Below, in pieces: positions 35,492-44,694 of a stretch of 64,000 nucleotides of DNA. Under the pieces are notes generated by a model. The model had not been told where the DNA came from. It ran no database searches and saw only the letters and a program-made list of their open reading frames with translations. How positions within the stretch are numbered: the stretch's first letter is position 1; every line of letters begins with the position of its first letter. Source of the stretch: CAINVV01 sp963663675 (GTDB lineage: Bacteria > Bacteroidota > Bacteroidia > Bacteroidales > Prolixibacteraceae). The translations under genes were made by a program, and so were the position numbers. Location of the stretch: NCBI GenBank assembly GCA_963663675.1, contig OY760498.1, forward strand, positions 3,968,001 to 4,032,000, read 5' to 3'.

Positions 35492-36145
35492 TCATTCGTT
35501 CCACTTCATTTTACAAAACGAACATTGACCACGATTACTCAAACTTTGCCAAGGAAGGTTTCCAAGAAAGTTTTTACATTTTGGGCAGACATAATCAATT
35601 CTTAATTGATCTTCAATCTCCTGTAATTTCTCAGGAAGCTTTGACTGGTCCTTGGAGGCTGCATGGATTCCATAAGAAATGCCAATTAATGATAAAACGA
35701 CACCTATCCCGGCAGCGTATTTACCCCATCCTTCCATAAAAAAGGTCATTGCTCCCATAACAGCAGGAACTATCATAGGCAATGAACGTTTGACCATTAC
35801 AGAGGTCATGGTCTCACTTTGGATTTTAATTTTTTTCTTATTGTAATCATCATAAACATTCTTCAACTGAAAGAACTTTTTTCTTAACTCAGAGGAATCT
35901 TCAGGCTTAGCTCTATCTATCCAGGGTTTCAGATCAATGTCAACACTTCCGGCAAGTTGTATTTTGTCCGAGGCATTTATCACTTTGGTTAGGATCTGTT
36001 GTCCGTTGACAAACGTACCATTTGTTGAATTTAAATCTTCCAGAATTAAACTACCGTCGCCTCTAAGAGTTAACTTGGCATGTTTTCGACTTACTCCCAA
36101 ACCATTTACCTTTATATCGCCTTCTTTCCCGATAATCCATTCCAT
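35492..36145 (-). CDS. FHA domain protein with two membrane helices and zinc ribbon
   Basis: A 217-residue protein. The FHA domain fills residues 1-75 (VSRKHAKLTL, LNSTNGTFVNG) and keeps Arg20, His22 and Asn42 typical of phosphopeptide binding. A charged helix (80-115) follows, then membrane segments at about 121-137 and 142-160, and a C-terminal zinc ribbon with CPKC (187, 190) and CSFC (208, 211). It likely docks phosphorylated partners at the membrane. It starts one base before the LytTR gene ends, so the two are translationally close. Confidence 0.87.
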   Translation of the reverse strand: MEWIIGKEGDIKVNGLGVSRKHAKLTLRGDGSLILEDLNSTNGTFVNGQQILTKVINASDKIQLAGSVDIDLKPWIDRAKPEDSSELRKKFFQLKNVYDDYNKKKIKIQSETMTSVMVKRSLPMIVPAVMGAMTFFMEGWGKYAAGIGVVLSLIGISYGIHAASKDQSKLPEKLQEIEDQLRIDYVCPKCKNFLGNLPWQSLSNRGQCSFCKMKWNE

Positions 36146-36146
36146 A

Positions 36147-36527
36147 TCAAATATTCGCTTTATTACTGTAGATGTCTACTAATAAATTTTTTAAATTTTT
36201 CAAGGACTCTTTTGAAGCTGAAATAGTGAATGATGATTCAAAGTCAGAACCAGCAAGAATCAACTTCTGCTTTATGAGATTGATACAATAGATATATTCC
36301 CTGTTAACTATCAAGCTTCTCCCAATTCGAATAAATTGTCCAGCTGAAGTCCCCAATTGTTCTTCAATTAATTTCTGGAATGCGGTAAGATTTATTCCAA
36401 GTACATGCTTCTCTTTGTTATTTAATCTCAACGTAGTATAGTTTCCATCAGATTCAATATAAACTATTCTATTAAGCTGAATTCGAAGCAACTCATCCCT
36501 GGAATTGAAAAGAAGTGTTTTGGTCAT
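36147..36527 (-). CDS. LytTR-family DNA-binding regulator
   Basis: A 126-residue protein made of a single LytTR domain (VYIESDGNYTTLRLNN, FIRIGRSLIVNREYI and the closing KESLKNLKNLL). LytTR proteins bind direct repeats and usually carry a receiver domain, absent here. It heads the minus-strand operon and could control it. The absence of a receiver suggests that it is regulated by phosphorylation through the kinases or by partner binding; this is inference. ATG start. Confidence 0.88.
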   Translation of the reverse strand: MTKTLLFNSRDELLRIQLNRIVYIESDGNYTTLRLNNKEKHVLGINLTAFQKLIEEQLGTSAGQFIRIGRSLIVNREYIYCINLIKQKLILAGSDFESSFTISASKESLKNLKNLLVDIYSNKANI

Positions 36528-36719
36528 TTCTTAAAGGTTTGGGCAGTCGGTTTAAACATTCAAATAAAAAATGAAGATAATAAATAATAGTAATTCATTT
36601 TACTGATATCTATTAAACAAACAATTATGATTTATGTTCAAACAAGTTGAGTTCCTTCCGCCAACAGACACGCTCTAAATGGAGTTTCAGGCGTTCCGGA
36701 CTTTTAAATTTAGGAGAAT

Positions 36720-37124
36720 TTAATTTTTGAGGATATCAATTACTTTTGAAAAACAATCCCGAACCTTCTTTTCGTCAATATCTTCAAGATAACTAATCTC
36801 GAAATTAGTATCAGCTGACAATAATTTTGTATTTGGGTCGTAATTAACAAACAAAAAGGCTATGCTCTCTTCTTCCTCTTCGATAGAAAAGGCAAAACCT
36901 GCAGTATAATCATTTACCCAATCAATATCATCTTCTATGGAGTCTTGGTGATTATCAAGAAGGTATTCATCTATTCCGGATCCACAATTCTTATCATTTA
37001 TTAGATTTAGTACACTGGAAGTAAAATTCTCAAGAGCTTCATCAAGAGTATTGAATGTCCTATCATCACCAATATATTCGATATACCAATCCTCAAATCG
37101 TTCACAAATTTCAATTCTATACAT
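36720..37124 (-). CDS. Acidic protein of unknown function
   Basis: A 134-residue, strongly acidic soluble protein (VNDYTAGFAFSIEEEEES, EDIDEKKVRDCF). I do not recognise the family. The ATG at 37124 is preferred over a TTG at 37163 because a TATCTTTG promoter element occupies 37161-37168. It lies 190 bases upstream of the LytTR gene in the same direction and is divergent from the Ssp operon, so it could belong to either system. Confidence 0.55.
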   Translation of the reverse strand: MYRIEICERFEDWYIEYIGDDRTFNTLDEALENFTSSVLNLINDKNCGSGIDEYLLDNHQDSIEDDIDWVNDYTAGFAFSIEEEEESIAFLFVNYDPNTKLLSADTNFEISYLEDIDEKKVRDCFSKVIDILKN

Positions 37125-37160
37125 ATGTAGATTATTGGGAGTTTTGTAATTGCCAATTAT

Positions 37161-37168
37161 CAAAGATA
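37161..37168 (-). promoter_or_regulatory. -7 element TATCTTTG (minus strand)
   Basis: On the minus strand this reads TATCTTTG, matching TAnnTTTG, 37 bases upstream of the ATG at 37124. Its position excludes the TTG at 37163 as a start. Confidence 0.5.
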
Positions 37169-37401
37169 TGATTTAAAGTAAATTGAAGCGGAATTATGGG
37201 GATAAAATGAAAATTAATCAAATTGCGTTTGTTTTTTACTTCAAAATTTGTTTGGAGCCTCAAATTTTTGACGAAATATCCTTTCGGTGCTAAGGCTATT
37301 ACCATAACTTTGTTTGTAACTTATCTCGTTACCCAAATCCTAATTCTCCAATTTTATATTACTTTACAACGTTTAACTTGACTTTGTTGGAATCAGAAAC
37401 T

Positions 37402-38283
37402 ATGACTATAATTAACTCAGAAACAATAAAATACACCTTTTCAGGGCACGATTCCTTTCAGTGCCGACAACTTTGGCTCAAAAAAGGTTTTGACTACGTA
37501 CGATCTAATAAGGCTTTCAATGACGAAGATGCTGCTGTGAAATTGGGAGTCGGTAAAAACATGGTTTCTTCCATTCGCTTCTGGATGAAAGCTTTCAACA
37601 TTATTGACAGCAAAGACATGCCGACCGAATTTGGTGTAAAGCTTTTTGACAACAATGGTTACGATCCATTTTTGGAAGACGATGCAAGTTTGTGGCTGCT
37701 CCATTATCAGCTTATTAAAACAGGGCTAGCCTCAACATATACTATTATTTTTAATAAGTTTAGGAAGGATAAACTTTTCTTTAATAAAGAATCCTATGTA
37801 AATTATCTTAAACGAATCAAAGAAGGAGGCAATACGATCAACTTCAACGAAAACACTGTTGCAGACGATTTCGTTGTATTTGTAAAAATGTACCAGAATA
37901 GCGATAGCACAAAGGACGTTGAGGAAAGTTTTTCGGGTATTCTTTCTGAGATTGACTTACTGAAAACGATAGGCAAAGGGAAAGATGAACAGTACCAAAT
38001 TGAAAACAATGAAAGAGACAAACTTCCGGCGGCAGTTTTGCTCTTTTCAATATTGGACAATCCAACTTATGGAGATTCAATAGGTTTGAATTCGCTGGAA
38101 TTTAACATAAACAGTCCGGGATCAATATTTTGTTTGAATCGTAACGGACTGACCAATAAAATTTCTGAAATTGTCCACAACAACAAGCAAATCACATTCA
38201 CAGACCATGCGGGAATTAAGGAATTGCAATTTAAAATGAAACCAAGTGCTTATTCAATCTTAGATGCTTACTATGGCAAATAA
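37402..38283 (+). CDS. sspB: SspB-like DUF4007 protein of a phosphorothioation system
   Basis: A 293-residue DUF4007 protein. The N-terminus has FSGHDSFQCRQLWLKKGFD, and LGVGKNMVSSIRFW is the family's signature. In Ssp systems SspB acts with SspC and SspD to place sulfur on DNA as single-strand phosphorothioates and has been described as a nickase. The ATG at 37402 is used because TGACTTTG at 37379-37386 resembles a -7 element; the open frame begins at a TTG in 37378. It overlaps sspC by 11 bases. Confidence 0.82.
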   Translation: MTIINSETIKYTFSGHDSFQCRQLWLKKGFDYVRSNKAFNDEDAAVKLGVGKNMVSSIRFWMKAFNIIDSKDMPTEFGVKLFDNNGYDPFLEDDASLWLLHYQLIKTGLASTYTIIFNKFRKDKLFFNKESYVNYLKRIKEGGNTINFNENTVADDFVVFVKMYQNSDSTKDVEESFSGILSEIDLLKTIGKGKDEQYQIENNERDKLPAAVLLFSILDNPTYGDSIGLNSLEFNINSPGSIFCLNRNGLTNKISEIVHNNKQITFTDHAGIKELQFKMKPSAYSILDAYYGK

Positions 38284-41200
38284 CTTCACAACATCTATAA
38301 ATATTCTTAGAGACACTGAGAAAAATTTCCATTATATCCCAACTCCGAACTCCAGGCAAGTTGTAAGTCAGATTGTGAACGACTTCAAAAGGGGAATTCG
38401 TTCATTCAATATAATTGGCACCTATGGTACTGGAAAATCTTCTTTCTTGTTAGCACTTGAGCAAAGTATCAATGGAACGAAAAGATATTTTGAACCAAAC
38501 TTTATTTCCAATCCTAAAGTTGACTTTGTAAAAATCGTTGGCTCATACACTTCAATCATAGGGCAGTTTGCTGATACATTTGAAGTAAAATCGAATAGTA
38601 ACATACATGAAAATATTCTTTCAGAAATTTTCAGTCGCTATCATTCACTTGGCAAGAACCAAGGTATTTTGTTTTTGTTCTTAGATGAGTTTGGTAAGTT
38701 TTTAGAGTATGCAAGCAAGCACAATCCCGAAAATGAATTGTATTTCATTCAACAGTTAGCAGAGTTTTGCAACGACCCGAAATATAATATTGTTTTAATC
38801 ACTACTGTCCACCAAAGTTTTGAGTCTTATGCTTACTCGCTTTCAAGTTCACAAAAGCAAGAATGGATAAAAGTTAAAGGTAGATTCAGGGAAATTACAT
38901 TCAACGAGCCCGTTGAACAGCTTTTGTATTTAGCATCTGAACATATTGCTGAAAATTTTGACGGCAAATCTGCAAAAACAATAGTTGAAAAAGTTTTAAA
39001 GTTAGCTGAAGCATCAAAGGCATTTAACTTCAATAAAGATTTTCTGAGTGAGATTGCCACAAGACTTTTTCCACTAGACATTCTTTCCGCAAATATTCTC
39101 ACGCTTTCATTACAGCGTTATGGCCAAAATGAAAGGTCACTATTTTCATTCCTTGAATCCACCGATCATACTGGATTATCCAAATTCAACAAAAGGGAAA
39201 ATCCTTTTTACAATTTGAGCTGTGTATATGATTATTTAAACTTCAATTATTATTCCTTCCTTATATCAATATACAATCCTGATTTCTCAGCCTGGTCAAG
39301 CATCCGGTCCTCTTTAGAAGAGGTTGAAAGAGCATTTGACAGTAATATTGGAAATTTCACAAAAGCAATAAAAACAATTGGACTATTAAACATTTATTCG
39401 GCAAACGGAGCAATCTTAGACAAAAATTTCTTAGTCAACTATCTTGAACTGACTTGTGGAGTTTCTAATGCAAGTTTCATCATTGACAGCCTCGAGAAGA
39501 AAAGAATAATTCGTTTCCGTTCACATAGTAAGCGATACATTTTATTCGAAGGAACTGATTTAGATATTCAAACAGCACTAATTGAAGCTGGTAACAAAAT
39601 TTCAGAAGTAGGTGATGTAACTACTTTGCTGGCTAAATACTTTCAATTTACTCCTGTATTTGCAAAGTTGTATTCTTATGAAAAAGGAACACCCAGATTT
39701 TTTGAGTTTATTATTTCTGAATTACCCATAAAAAAAATTCCAACTGGAGAAATAGACGGATATGTAAACCTTATTTTTAATGAGGAAATAGAGACTGAAG
39801 AAATCCAATCAGCATCTAGAAATCAAAAAGAAGCAATTTTATATTGCTTCTTCAAAAACTCAGCTGAAATTAAATCTTTATTATTTGAGATTGAAAAGAC
39901 TCAAAATGTAATTGCAGAAAACAAGGAAGATAAAATAGCCAAGAGAGAATTGGAAAATATTGTCGAATCACAAATTCGTCTGTTAAATCACTTTATTACT
40001 GACAGCATTTACTCTGGAAGCAAGGATGTAGAATGGTTTTTTAAAGGTGCACCGAGAATTATTACGGACAAAAGAGATTTCAATAAACTCATTTCTCAAG
40101 TTTGTAATGAGGTGTACAATGACACACCTATTTTTAGAAATGAATTGGTAAACAAACACAAAATTTCCACCTCAATTCATACAGCTAAACGCAATTATTT
40201 CAAGGCTTTAGCAAATAATTGGGATAAAGAAAATTTAGGTTTTGATGAAGGTAAGTATCCACCAGAAAAGACAATTTACTTATCATTACTGAAAGAAAAT
40301 GGTATTTCACCAATTCGTGAAAATTCATTTGATGTTGCAACAATCAACATTGATTCAACTTTCAATAAACTGTGGGAAGCTTCAGAAAGATTCATTGAGA
40401 GTGCAAAGTCCGAACAAAGAAGAGTTTCGGATTTCAATAATATATTGAATAAACGTCCGCTCAAACTTAAACAAGGATTTATTGATTTTTGGATTCCAAC
40501 TTTTCTATTTATCAAGCGAGATGACTTTGCAATATTCAACGATGATGGATACATTCCAAATTTGTCTGATGAAAATTTAGAACTCATTGCCAAATTCCCT
40601 GAAAAATATGTTATCAAAACCTTTGACATCGAAGGTGTGAAATTGGATATTTTTAACAGCTACAGAACATTCTTAAATCAAGACACTAAACCAAAGTTTA
40701 ATAATGATTCATTTATTGAAACAATCAAGCCCTTCATCACCTTCTACAAAGGGTTACCCGAATATTCGAAACAGACAAAGCGATTAAGTAGTTCAGCATT
40801 AAAAATCCGGACTGCAATTACCAGTAGCAAAGACCCCGAAATAACTTTCTTTGAAGCATTTCCTAATGCATTAGGAGTATCATTAAGCACTTTGCAAAAA
40901 GATAATTCAAAATTGCAGAGTTACATTACAAATCTGCAAAATGCAATACGGGAGTTGAGGACTTCATATGATGAGCTTATTCAACGCTTTGAAGAATTTA
41001 TTTGCAACGAGTTTATTGGTCAAGCAGTGGAGTTTGAAGTGTACAAAAAGAAATTACAAAATCGTTTTAAGAAGTTAAAAAAACATTTGTTGTTAGCCAA
41101 TCAAAAAACTCTCGTTCAGCGAATAGATTCAGCATTGGAAGATAAAAAGGCTTGGCTTAATTCAATAGCGCAAGCTGTAACAGGGAGAACACTTGAGATG

Positions 41201-41491
41201 TTCACGGATGAAGACGAAATTATGCTTTATGAAAAATTTAAATCGACAATTTTAGAGCTGGATAGCTTAACAAACATTTCAAGATCAGACATCGACGAGG
41301 ACAATGAAGAAGTCATTGGTGTTAAGATAGACACTTTCTTCAGCACTATAAATCCCAAAATAGTGCGTTTGCCTAAAAATAAATCGGAAGAAATTGAGCG
41401 ACTTAAAATGGCGTTAAAGGAAAAACTTGGTTCAGATAATACTGCAAACATTGCTGCTGTTTTAAACTTGTTAAAAGAATTATTGCAATGA
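38273..41491 (+). CDS. sspC: SspC-like ATPase of the phosphorothioation system
   Basis: A 1072-residue ATPase. Near the N-terminus lie Walker A (GTYGTGKSS, about residue 49) and Walker B (LFLFLDEFGK, about residue 126). The rest is long helical sequence with coiled-coil patches (about 850-950). Gene order DUF4007-ATPase-PAPS-reductase matches sspBCD. The ATG at 38273 is favoured; an ATG 9 bases earlier is possible. It overlaps sspB upstream and sspD downstream (ATGA, 4 bases), so the three are translationally coupled. Confidence 0.8.
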   Translation: MANNFTTSINILRDTEKNFHYIPTPNSRQVVSQIVNDFKRGIRSFNIIGTYGTGKSSFLLALEQSINGTKRYFEPNFISNPKVDFVKIVGSYTSIIGQFADTFEVKSNSNIHENILSEIFSRYHSLGKNQGILFLFLDEFGKFLEYASKHNPENELYFIQQLAEFCNDPKYNIVLITTVHQSFESYAYSLSSSQKQEWIKVKGRFREITFNEPVEQLLYLASEHIAENFDGKSAKTIVEKVLKLAEASKAFNFNKDFLSEIATRLFPLDILSANILTLSLQRYGQNERSLFSFLESTDHTGLSKFNKRENPFYNLSCVYDYLNFNYYSFLISIYNPDFSAWSSIRSSLEEVERAFDSNIGNFTKAIKTIGLLNIYSANGAILDKNFLVNYLELTCGVSNASFIIDSLEKKRIIRFRSHSKRYILFEGTDLDIQTALIEAGNKISEVGDVTTLLAKYFQFTPVFAKLYSYEKGTPRFFEFIISELPIKKIPTGEIDGYVNLIFNEEIETEEIQSASRNQKEAILYCFFKNSAEIKSLLFEIEKTQNVIAENKEDKIAKRELENIVESQIRLLNHFITDSIYSGSKDVEWFFKGAPRIITDKRDFNKLISQVCNEVYNDTPIFRNELVNKHKISTSIHTAKRNYFKALANNWDKENLGFDEGKYPPEKTIYLSLLKENGISPIRENSFDVATINIDSTFNKLWEASERFIESAKSEQRRVSDFNNILNKRPLKLKQGFIDFWIPTFLFIKRDDFAIFNDDGYIPNLSDENLELIAKFPEKYVIKTFDIEGVKLDIFNSYRTFLNQDTKPKFNNDSFIETIKPFITFYKGLPEYSKQTKRLSSSALKIRTAITSSKDPEITFFEAFPNALGVSLSTLQKDNSKLQSYITNLQNAIRELRTSYDELIQRFEEFICNEFIGQAVEFEVYKKKLQNRFKKLKKHLLLANQKTLVQRIDSALEDKKAWLNSIAQAVTGRTLEMFTDEDEIMLYEKFKSTILELDSLTNISRSDIDEDNEEVIGVKIDTFFSTINPKIVRLPKNKSEEIERLKMALKEKLGSDNTANIAAVLNLLKELLQ

Positions 41492-42591
41492 GTAAAGTAA
41501 GACATGTTTTGGGAATTTCAGGCGGCAAGGACAGTGCAGCATTAGCAATCTACATGAAAACTCAATATCCGATATTGGATATTGAGTTTTACACTTGTGA
41601 CACAGGGAAAGAACTAGATGAGACCTATCAGCTTATAAAAAATTTGGAAGTATTCCTAGGCATAAAAATAAATTTACTCCAAGCCGCACAGAATAGTTCA
41701 GAAGACCCATTTGACCATTTCTTGAAAATGTATGGTGGGTTTTTGCCTTCTTCAAATTCCCGATGGTGCACCAAGAAATTAAAGCTCGAACCATTTGAAA
41801 AATATGTTGGGATTGAACCTGTAATTTCATATGTGGGCATTCGGGGGGACGAAGAACGGGAAGGATATATTTCTACCAAGAAAAATATTCAATCCATTTT
41901 CCCATTCAGGAGAAATATTTGGAGTGAAGATGTTATTGCAAAATTGTTTTCTAATCAAAACTTTGAGAAATTACAGACACTTTCGAAAAATGTTGACTTT
42001 GGTAGGTTCCAAGAAAGGGCGAATCAAATAATTGCAAGAAAATTAGAACCGCACTTTACACAAGTACAAAAATTAAATTCATTACTAGACACAGATGTAA
42101 AAGGGTTCAACCATTTAGTTTTTGAGTTTTTAAAGACGTCTGATTACCCACTCGCAGAAGAAACTACTTTCCCCCTTTTAGAAAACGATGAAGTTTTAAT
42201 ACGAGAAGATATTTTCAGAATACTTGAAGAGAGCGGAGTTGGAGTGCCAGCCTATTATAATAAAGTCAATTTCACTATAGACGGCAAAACTGGACAATAT
42301 TCAAGAAGCCGTTCAGGCTGCTACTTTTGTTTCTTTCAACAAAAAATTGAATGGGTTTGGTTGTATGAACAACATCCTGACCTTTACGTTAAAGCAATGC
42401 AATATGAGAAGGATGGCTATACTTGGGGACAGCATGAAAGCCTAGAGGAACTAATTCAACCAGAACGAATGAAACAGATTAAAGAGGAGTACTTAAAACG
42501 AATGGAAAAGAAAGCCAAAAGCAAGTCGCCATATTTGTTAGATATATTAGGTGAAGCTGAAGGTGAAGGATGTGCAACATGTTTTATTTAA
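41488..42591 (+). CDS. sspD: SspD/DndC-like sulfurtransferase (PAPS reductase family)
   Basis: A 367-residue ATP-pyrophosphatase. The PP-loop SGGKDS (residues 11-16) binds ATP and activates DNA for sulfur insertion. Cys278 and Cys281 (GCYFCFF) together with Cys362 and Cys365 (EGCATCFI at the very C-terminus) could bind an Fe-S cluster, as in DndC. YTCDTGKELDE and WCTKKLK are family motifs. It accepts sulfur from the cysteine desulfurase encoded three genes downstream. It overlaps sspC by 4 bases. Confidence 0.9.
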   Translation: MSKVRHVLGISGGKDSAALAIYMKTQYPILDIEFYTCDTGKELDETYQLIKNLEVFLGIKINLLQAAQNSSEDPFDHFLKMYGGFLPSSNSRWCTKKLKLEPFEKYVGIEPVISYVGIRGDEEREGYISTKKNIQSIFPFRRNIWSEDVIAKLFSNQNFEKLQTLSKNVDFGRFQERANQIIARKLEPHFTQVQKLNSLLDTDVKGFNHLVFEFLKTSDYPLAEETTFPLLENDEVLIREDIFRILEESGVGVPAYYNKVNFTIDGKTGQYSRSRSGCYFCFFQQKIEWVWLYEQHPDLYVKAMQYEKDGYTWGQHESLEELIQPERMKQIKEEYLKRMEKKAKSKSPYLLDILGEAEGEGCATCFI

Positions 42592-42603
42592 AACAACATT
42601 AAA

Positions 42604-43707
42604 ATGAAATATAGAATCGAGACATGGAACCTTAGCGTTCTAATCAAGCTTTATATGGCAGGGAATCTCAATCTAAATCCACCTTATCAGAGAAAATTTA
42701 TTTGGTCTTTAGAAGATCAGCAAATTCTTATCGAATCTATAGGAAATAATTATCCTATTCCTAATCTGTTCTTACTCGAAACTGAGAAAGGCAAATTCGA
42801 TATGGTTGATGGGCAGCAACGAAGTAGAACTATAATAAGTTTTTACAGTGAAGGTTTCGAGGACTTTAATGGCAAGAGATATAGTAGTAAGTTGTATCCA
42901 GAATTTGAGAATTATCAAATTTCTGTTATTATCATCGAGGAGATCCTAAAAGATGAACTTTCAATTGAAGAATTCTATAGTTTAGTGAATAGTGCTGGTA
43001 TTCACCTTAATAGACCGGAAATTAAAAAAGCTGAATTTTATGATACTGAATTTTTAAAGCTAATAATTGAATGTAATTCCTATTCGAACTTTAAAGAGTT
43101 AGGATTATTTACAGATACCGTATTAAAACGGATGAATGATCTAGATTTTGTATCAGAGTTAATTGTCTTACTAAAGGAGGGAATAACTGAAAAAAAAGAA
43201 AAGGTTGATAGAACATTTGAACATGATATCACATCGGATGACAGCGAAAATTTGGAAAAAAGATTCAAGAAGATATCAGATTCATTAGTTGAATTAAATA
43301 AAGTTTTCCCATTAAGAAAAACAAGATATAAGCAACGAAATGACTTCTACACACTTTTTGGATTCTTTAATTTACATTCTCTCGATAGCGAATATCAATT
43401 ATATATATATCAAATCTTAGTTTTAATTGGTGGTGACATTTACCCATCAAATGAGGAATGCATATCATTCCAGAATTATGCTAGGAATTGTATTACACAA
43501 TCTAATTCGAAGAGTGCAAGACTGGAAAGGCTAAATTTTTTTGAATCACTTTTTCTTAATGAAAATTCCAGTCCCAATCTTGTTCAAAAAGATGTTATGG
43601 CCTACTATAAAATGCTTGATATAGAGCTTAAAAAGTCAAAGGCTCAATACACATTAGATTTAAACCATCTAAAATCTTTGAAACCTAGTATTTCATTTAA
43701 TGCATAG
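42604..43707 (+). CDS. DUF262 protein, short SspE-like
   Basis: A 367-residue protein of the DUF262 (ParB/Srx-like) fold. VDGQQRSRTI holds the DGQQR motif at residues 69-73, needed in SspE for NTP hydrolysis and phosphorothioate sensing. The N-terminus NLNPPYQRKFIWS is also typical. Full SspE proteins add a C-terminal DUF1524 HNH nuclease; here the remaining 200 residues are helical with no HNH motif, so cleavage would have to come from another protein. It is 12 bases from sspD and 3 bases from the kinase gene. Confidence 0.8.
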   Translation: MKYRIETWNLSVLIKLYMAGNLNLNPPYQRKFIWSLEDQQILIESIGNNYPIPNLFLLETEKGKFDMVDGQQRSRTIISFYSEGFEDFNGKRYSSKLYPEFENYQISVIIIEEILKDELSIEEFYSLVNSAGIHLNRPEIKKAEFYDTEFLKLIIECNSYSNFKELGLFTDTVLKRMNDLDFVSELIVLLKEGITEKKEKVDRTFEHDITSDDSENLEKRFKKISDSLVELNKVFPLRKTRYKQRNDFYTLFGFFNLHSLDSEYQLYIYQILVLIGGDIYPSNEECISFQNYARNCITQSNSKSARLERLNFFESLFLNENSSPNLVQKDVMAYYKMLDIELKKSKAQYTLDLNHLKSLKPSISFNA

Positions 43708-43710
43708 ACT

Positions 43711-44673
43711 ATGTTGGTAATTGCTTCTAAGAAAATCACCTTACAAACCGGTAACAGAATTAAGTTGGCAATGGATGGGTATGACAACATAATAAATATT
43801 AACGGTGATGATTATGAACTAAAGTATTTGTCAGATATCCATGGGAACAAAGGCGGTAACTCAAATGTACTAAGTCTTCAGTTGGCAGGTGATAATGATG
43901 ACGAAAAATATGCCGAGTTTGTAATTAAAATTTCAAAAATTTCGTTAAATGGTCCATTTTCTAAATACGATCGTAATCGCCAAATGCGATTCATGAGGGA
44001 GATTATTGGATTAAAGAAAGCAAATAAAAAAGGATTATCGAATGTAGTTAAGTTAATAAACTATGGCGAGATAAAGATTGGCGACAATCGTTTTTCATTC
44101 TATACTATGGAAAAAGCAACCTCTGACCTCACAGATTATTTAATGCCTCGGAGGACTATTCAACAAAAAATATTATTATTTCAAAGTATTTTAGAGGGGA
44201 TTAAACAACTCCATGGAATCGACATTTATCATCGTGATATTAAGCATGACAATATTTTCATGTTCGGAGAGGAATGTAAAATAGGCGATTTAGGATTAAT
44301 AAGATATAAATATGAAGATAATTTAGTACTTGATAGAGATCAAAGAATAGGTGCATTTGGTTGGGAAACACCTGAAGCAATGAACAAATTTTTAACAGAG
44401 CATAGATCTGACCCCGAGTTTACTTTTGATTGTAATATTGATGAATCTTCAGATATTTTCCAGTTGGGAAAACTTTTTTGGTATATTCTTCAAGGCAACC
44501 TACCTATCGGATGCCTTCATATCTCAGACTTTAAAATTGAAGATGAAGAGTTATATAGCGTTCTTACTTTATTGCTTCAGCATGGTAAAACCTTAGCATT
44601 TCAAAGAAGACCGCTAACCATTAGTGCTGTTGAACAGCTTATGGAACCCATTGCAAGAAAATATATTGTTTAG
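43711..44673 (+). CDS. Soluble Ser/Thr protein kinase in the phosphorothioation operon
   Basis: A 320-residue kinase-fold protein without membrane segment. Lys73 (FVIKIS), HRDIKHDN with catalytic Asp176, and DLG with metal-binding Asp193 (DFG variant) are present, as is WETPEAM in place of APE. It differs strongly from the four receptor kinases of the neighbouring cluster, which have HLD motifs and a shared N-terminal block, so the two are not recent duplicates. It lies between the SspE-like and desulfurase genes with gaps of 3 and 21 bases. Its target is unknown. Confidence 0.88.
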   Translation: MLVIASKKITLQTGNRIKLAMDGYDNIININGDDYELKYLSDIHGNKGGNSNVLSLQLAGDNDDEKYAEFVIKISKISLNGPFSKYDRNRQMRFMREIIGLKKANKKGLSNVVKLINYGEIKIGDNRFSFYTMEKATSDLTDYLMPRRTIQQKILLFQSILEGIKQLHGIDIYHRDIKHDNIFMFGEECKIGDLGLIRYKYEDNLVLDRDQRIGAFGWETPEAMNKFLTEHRSDPEFTFDCNIDESSDIFQLGKLFWYILQGNLPIGCLHISDFKIEDEELYSVLTLLLQHGKTLAFQRRPLTISAVEQLMEPIARKYIV

Positions 44674-44694
44674 CGTCCAAATTATATTTATAAA

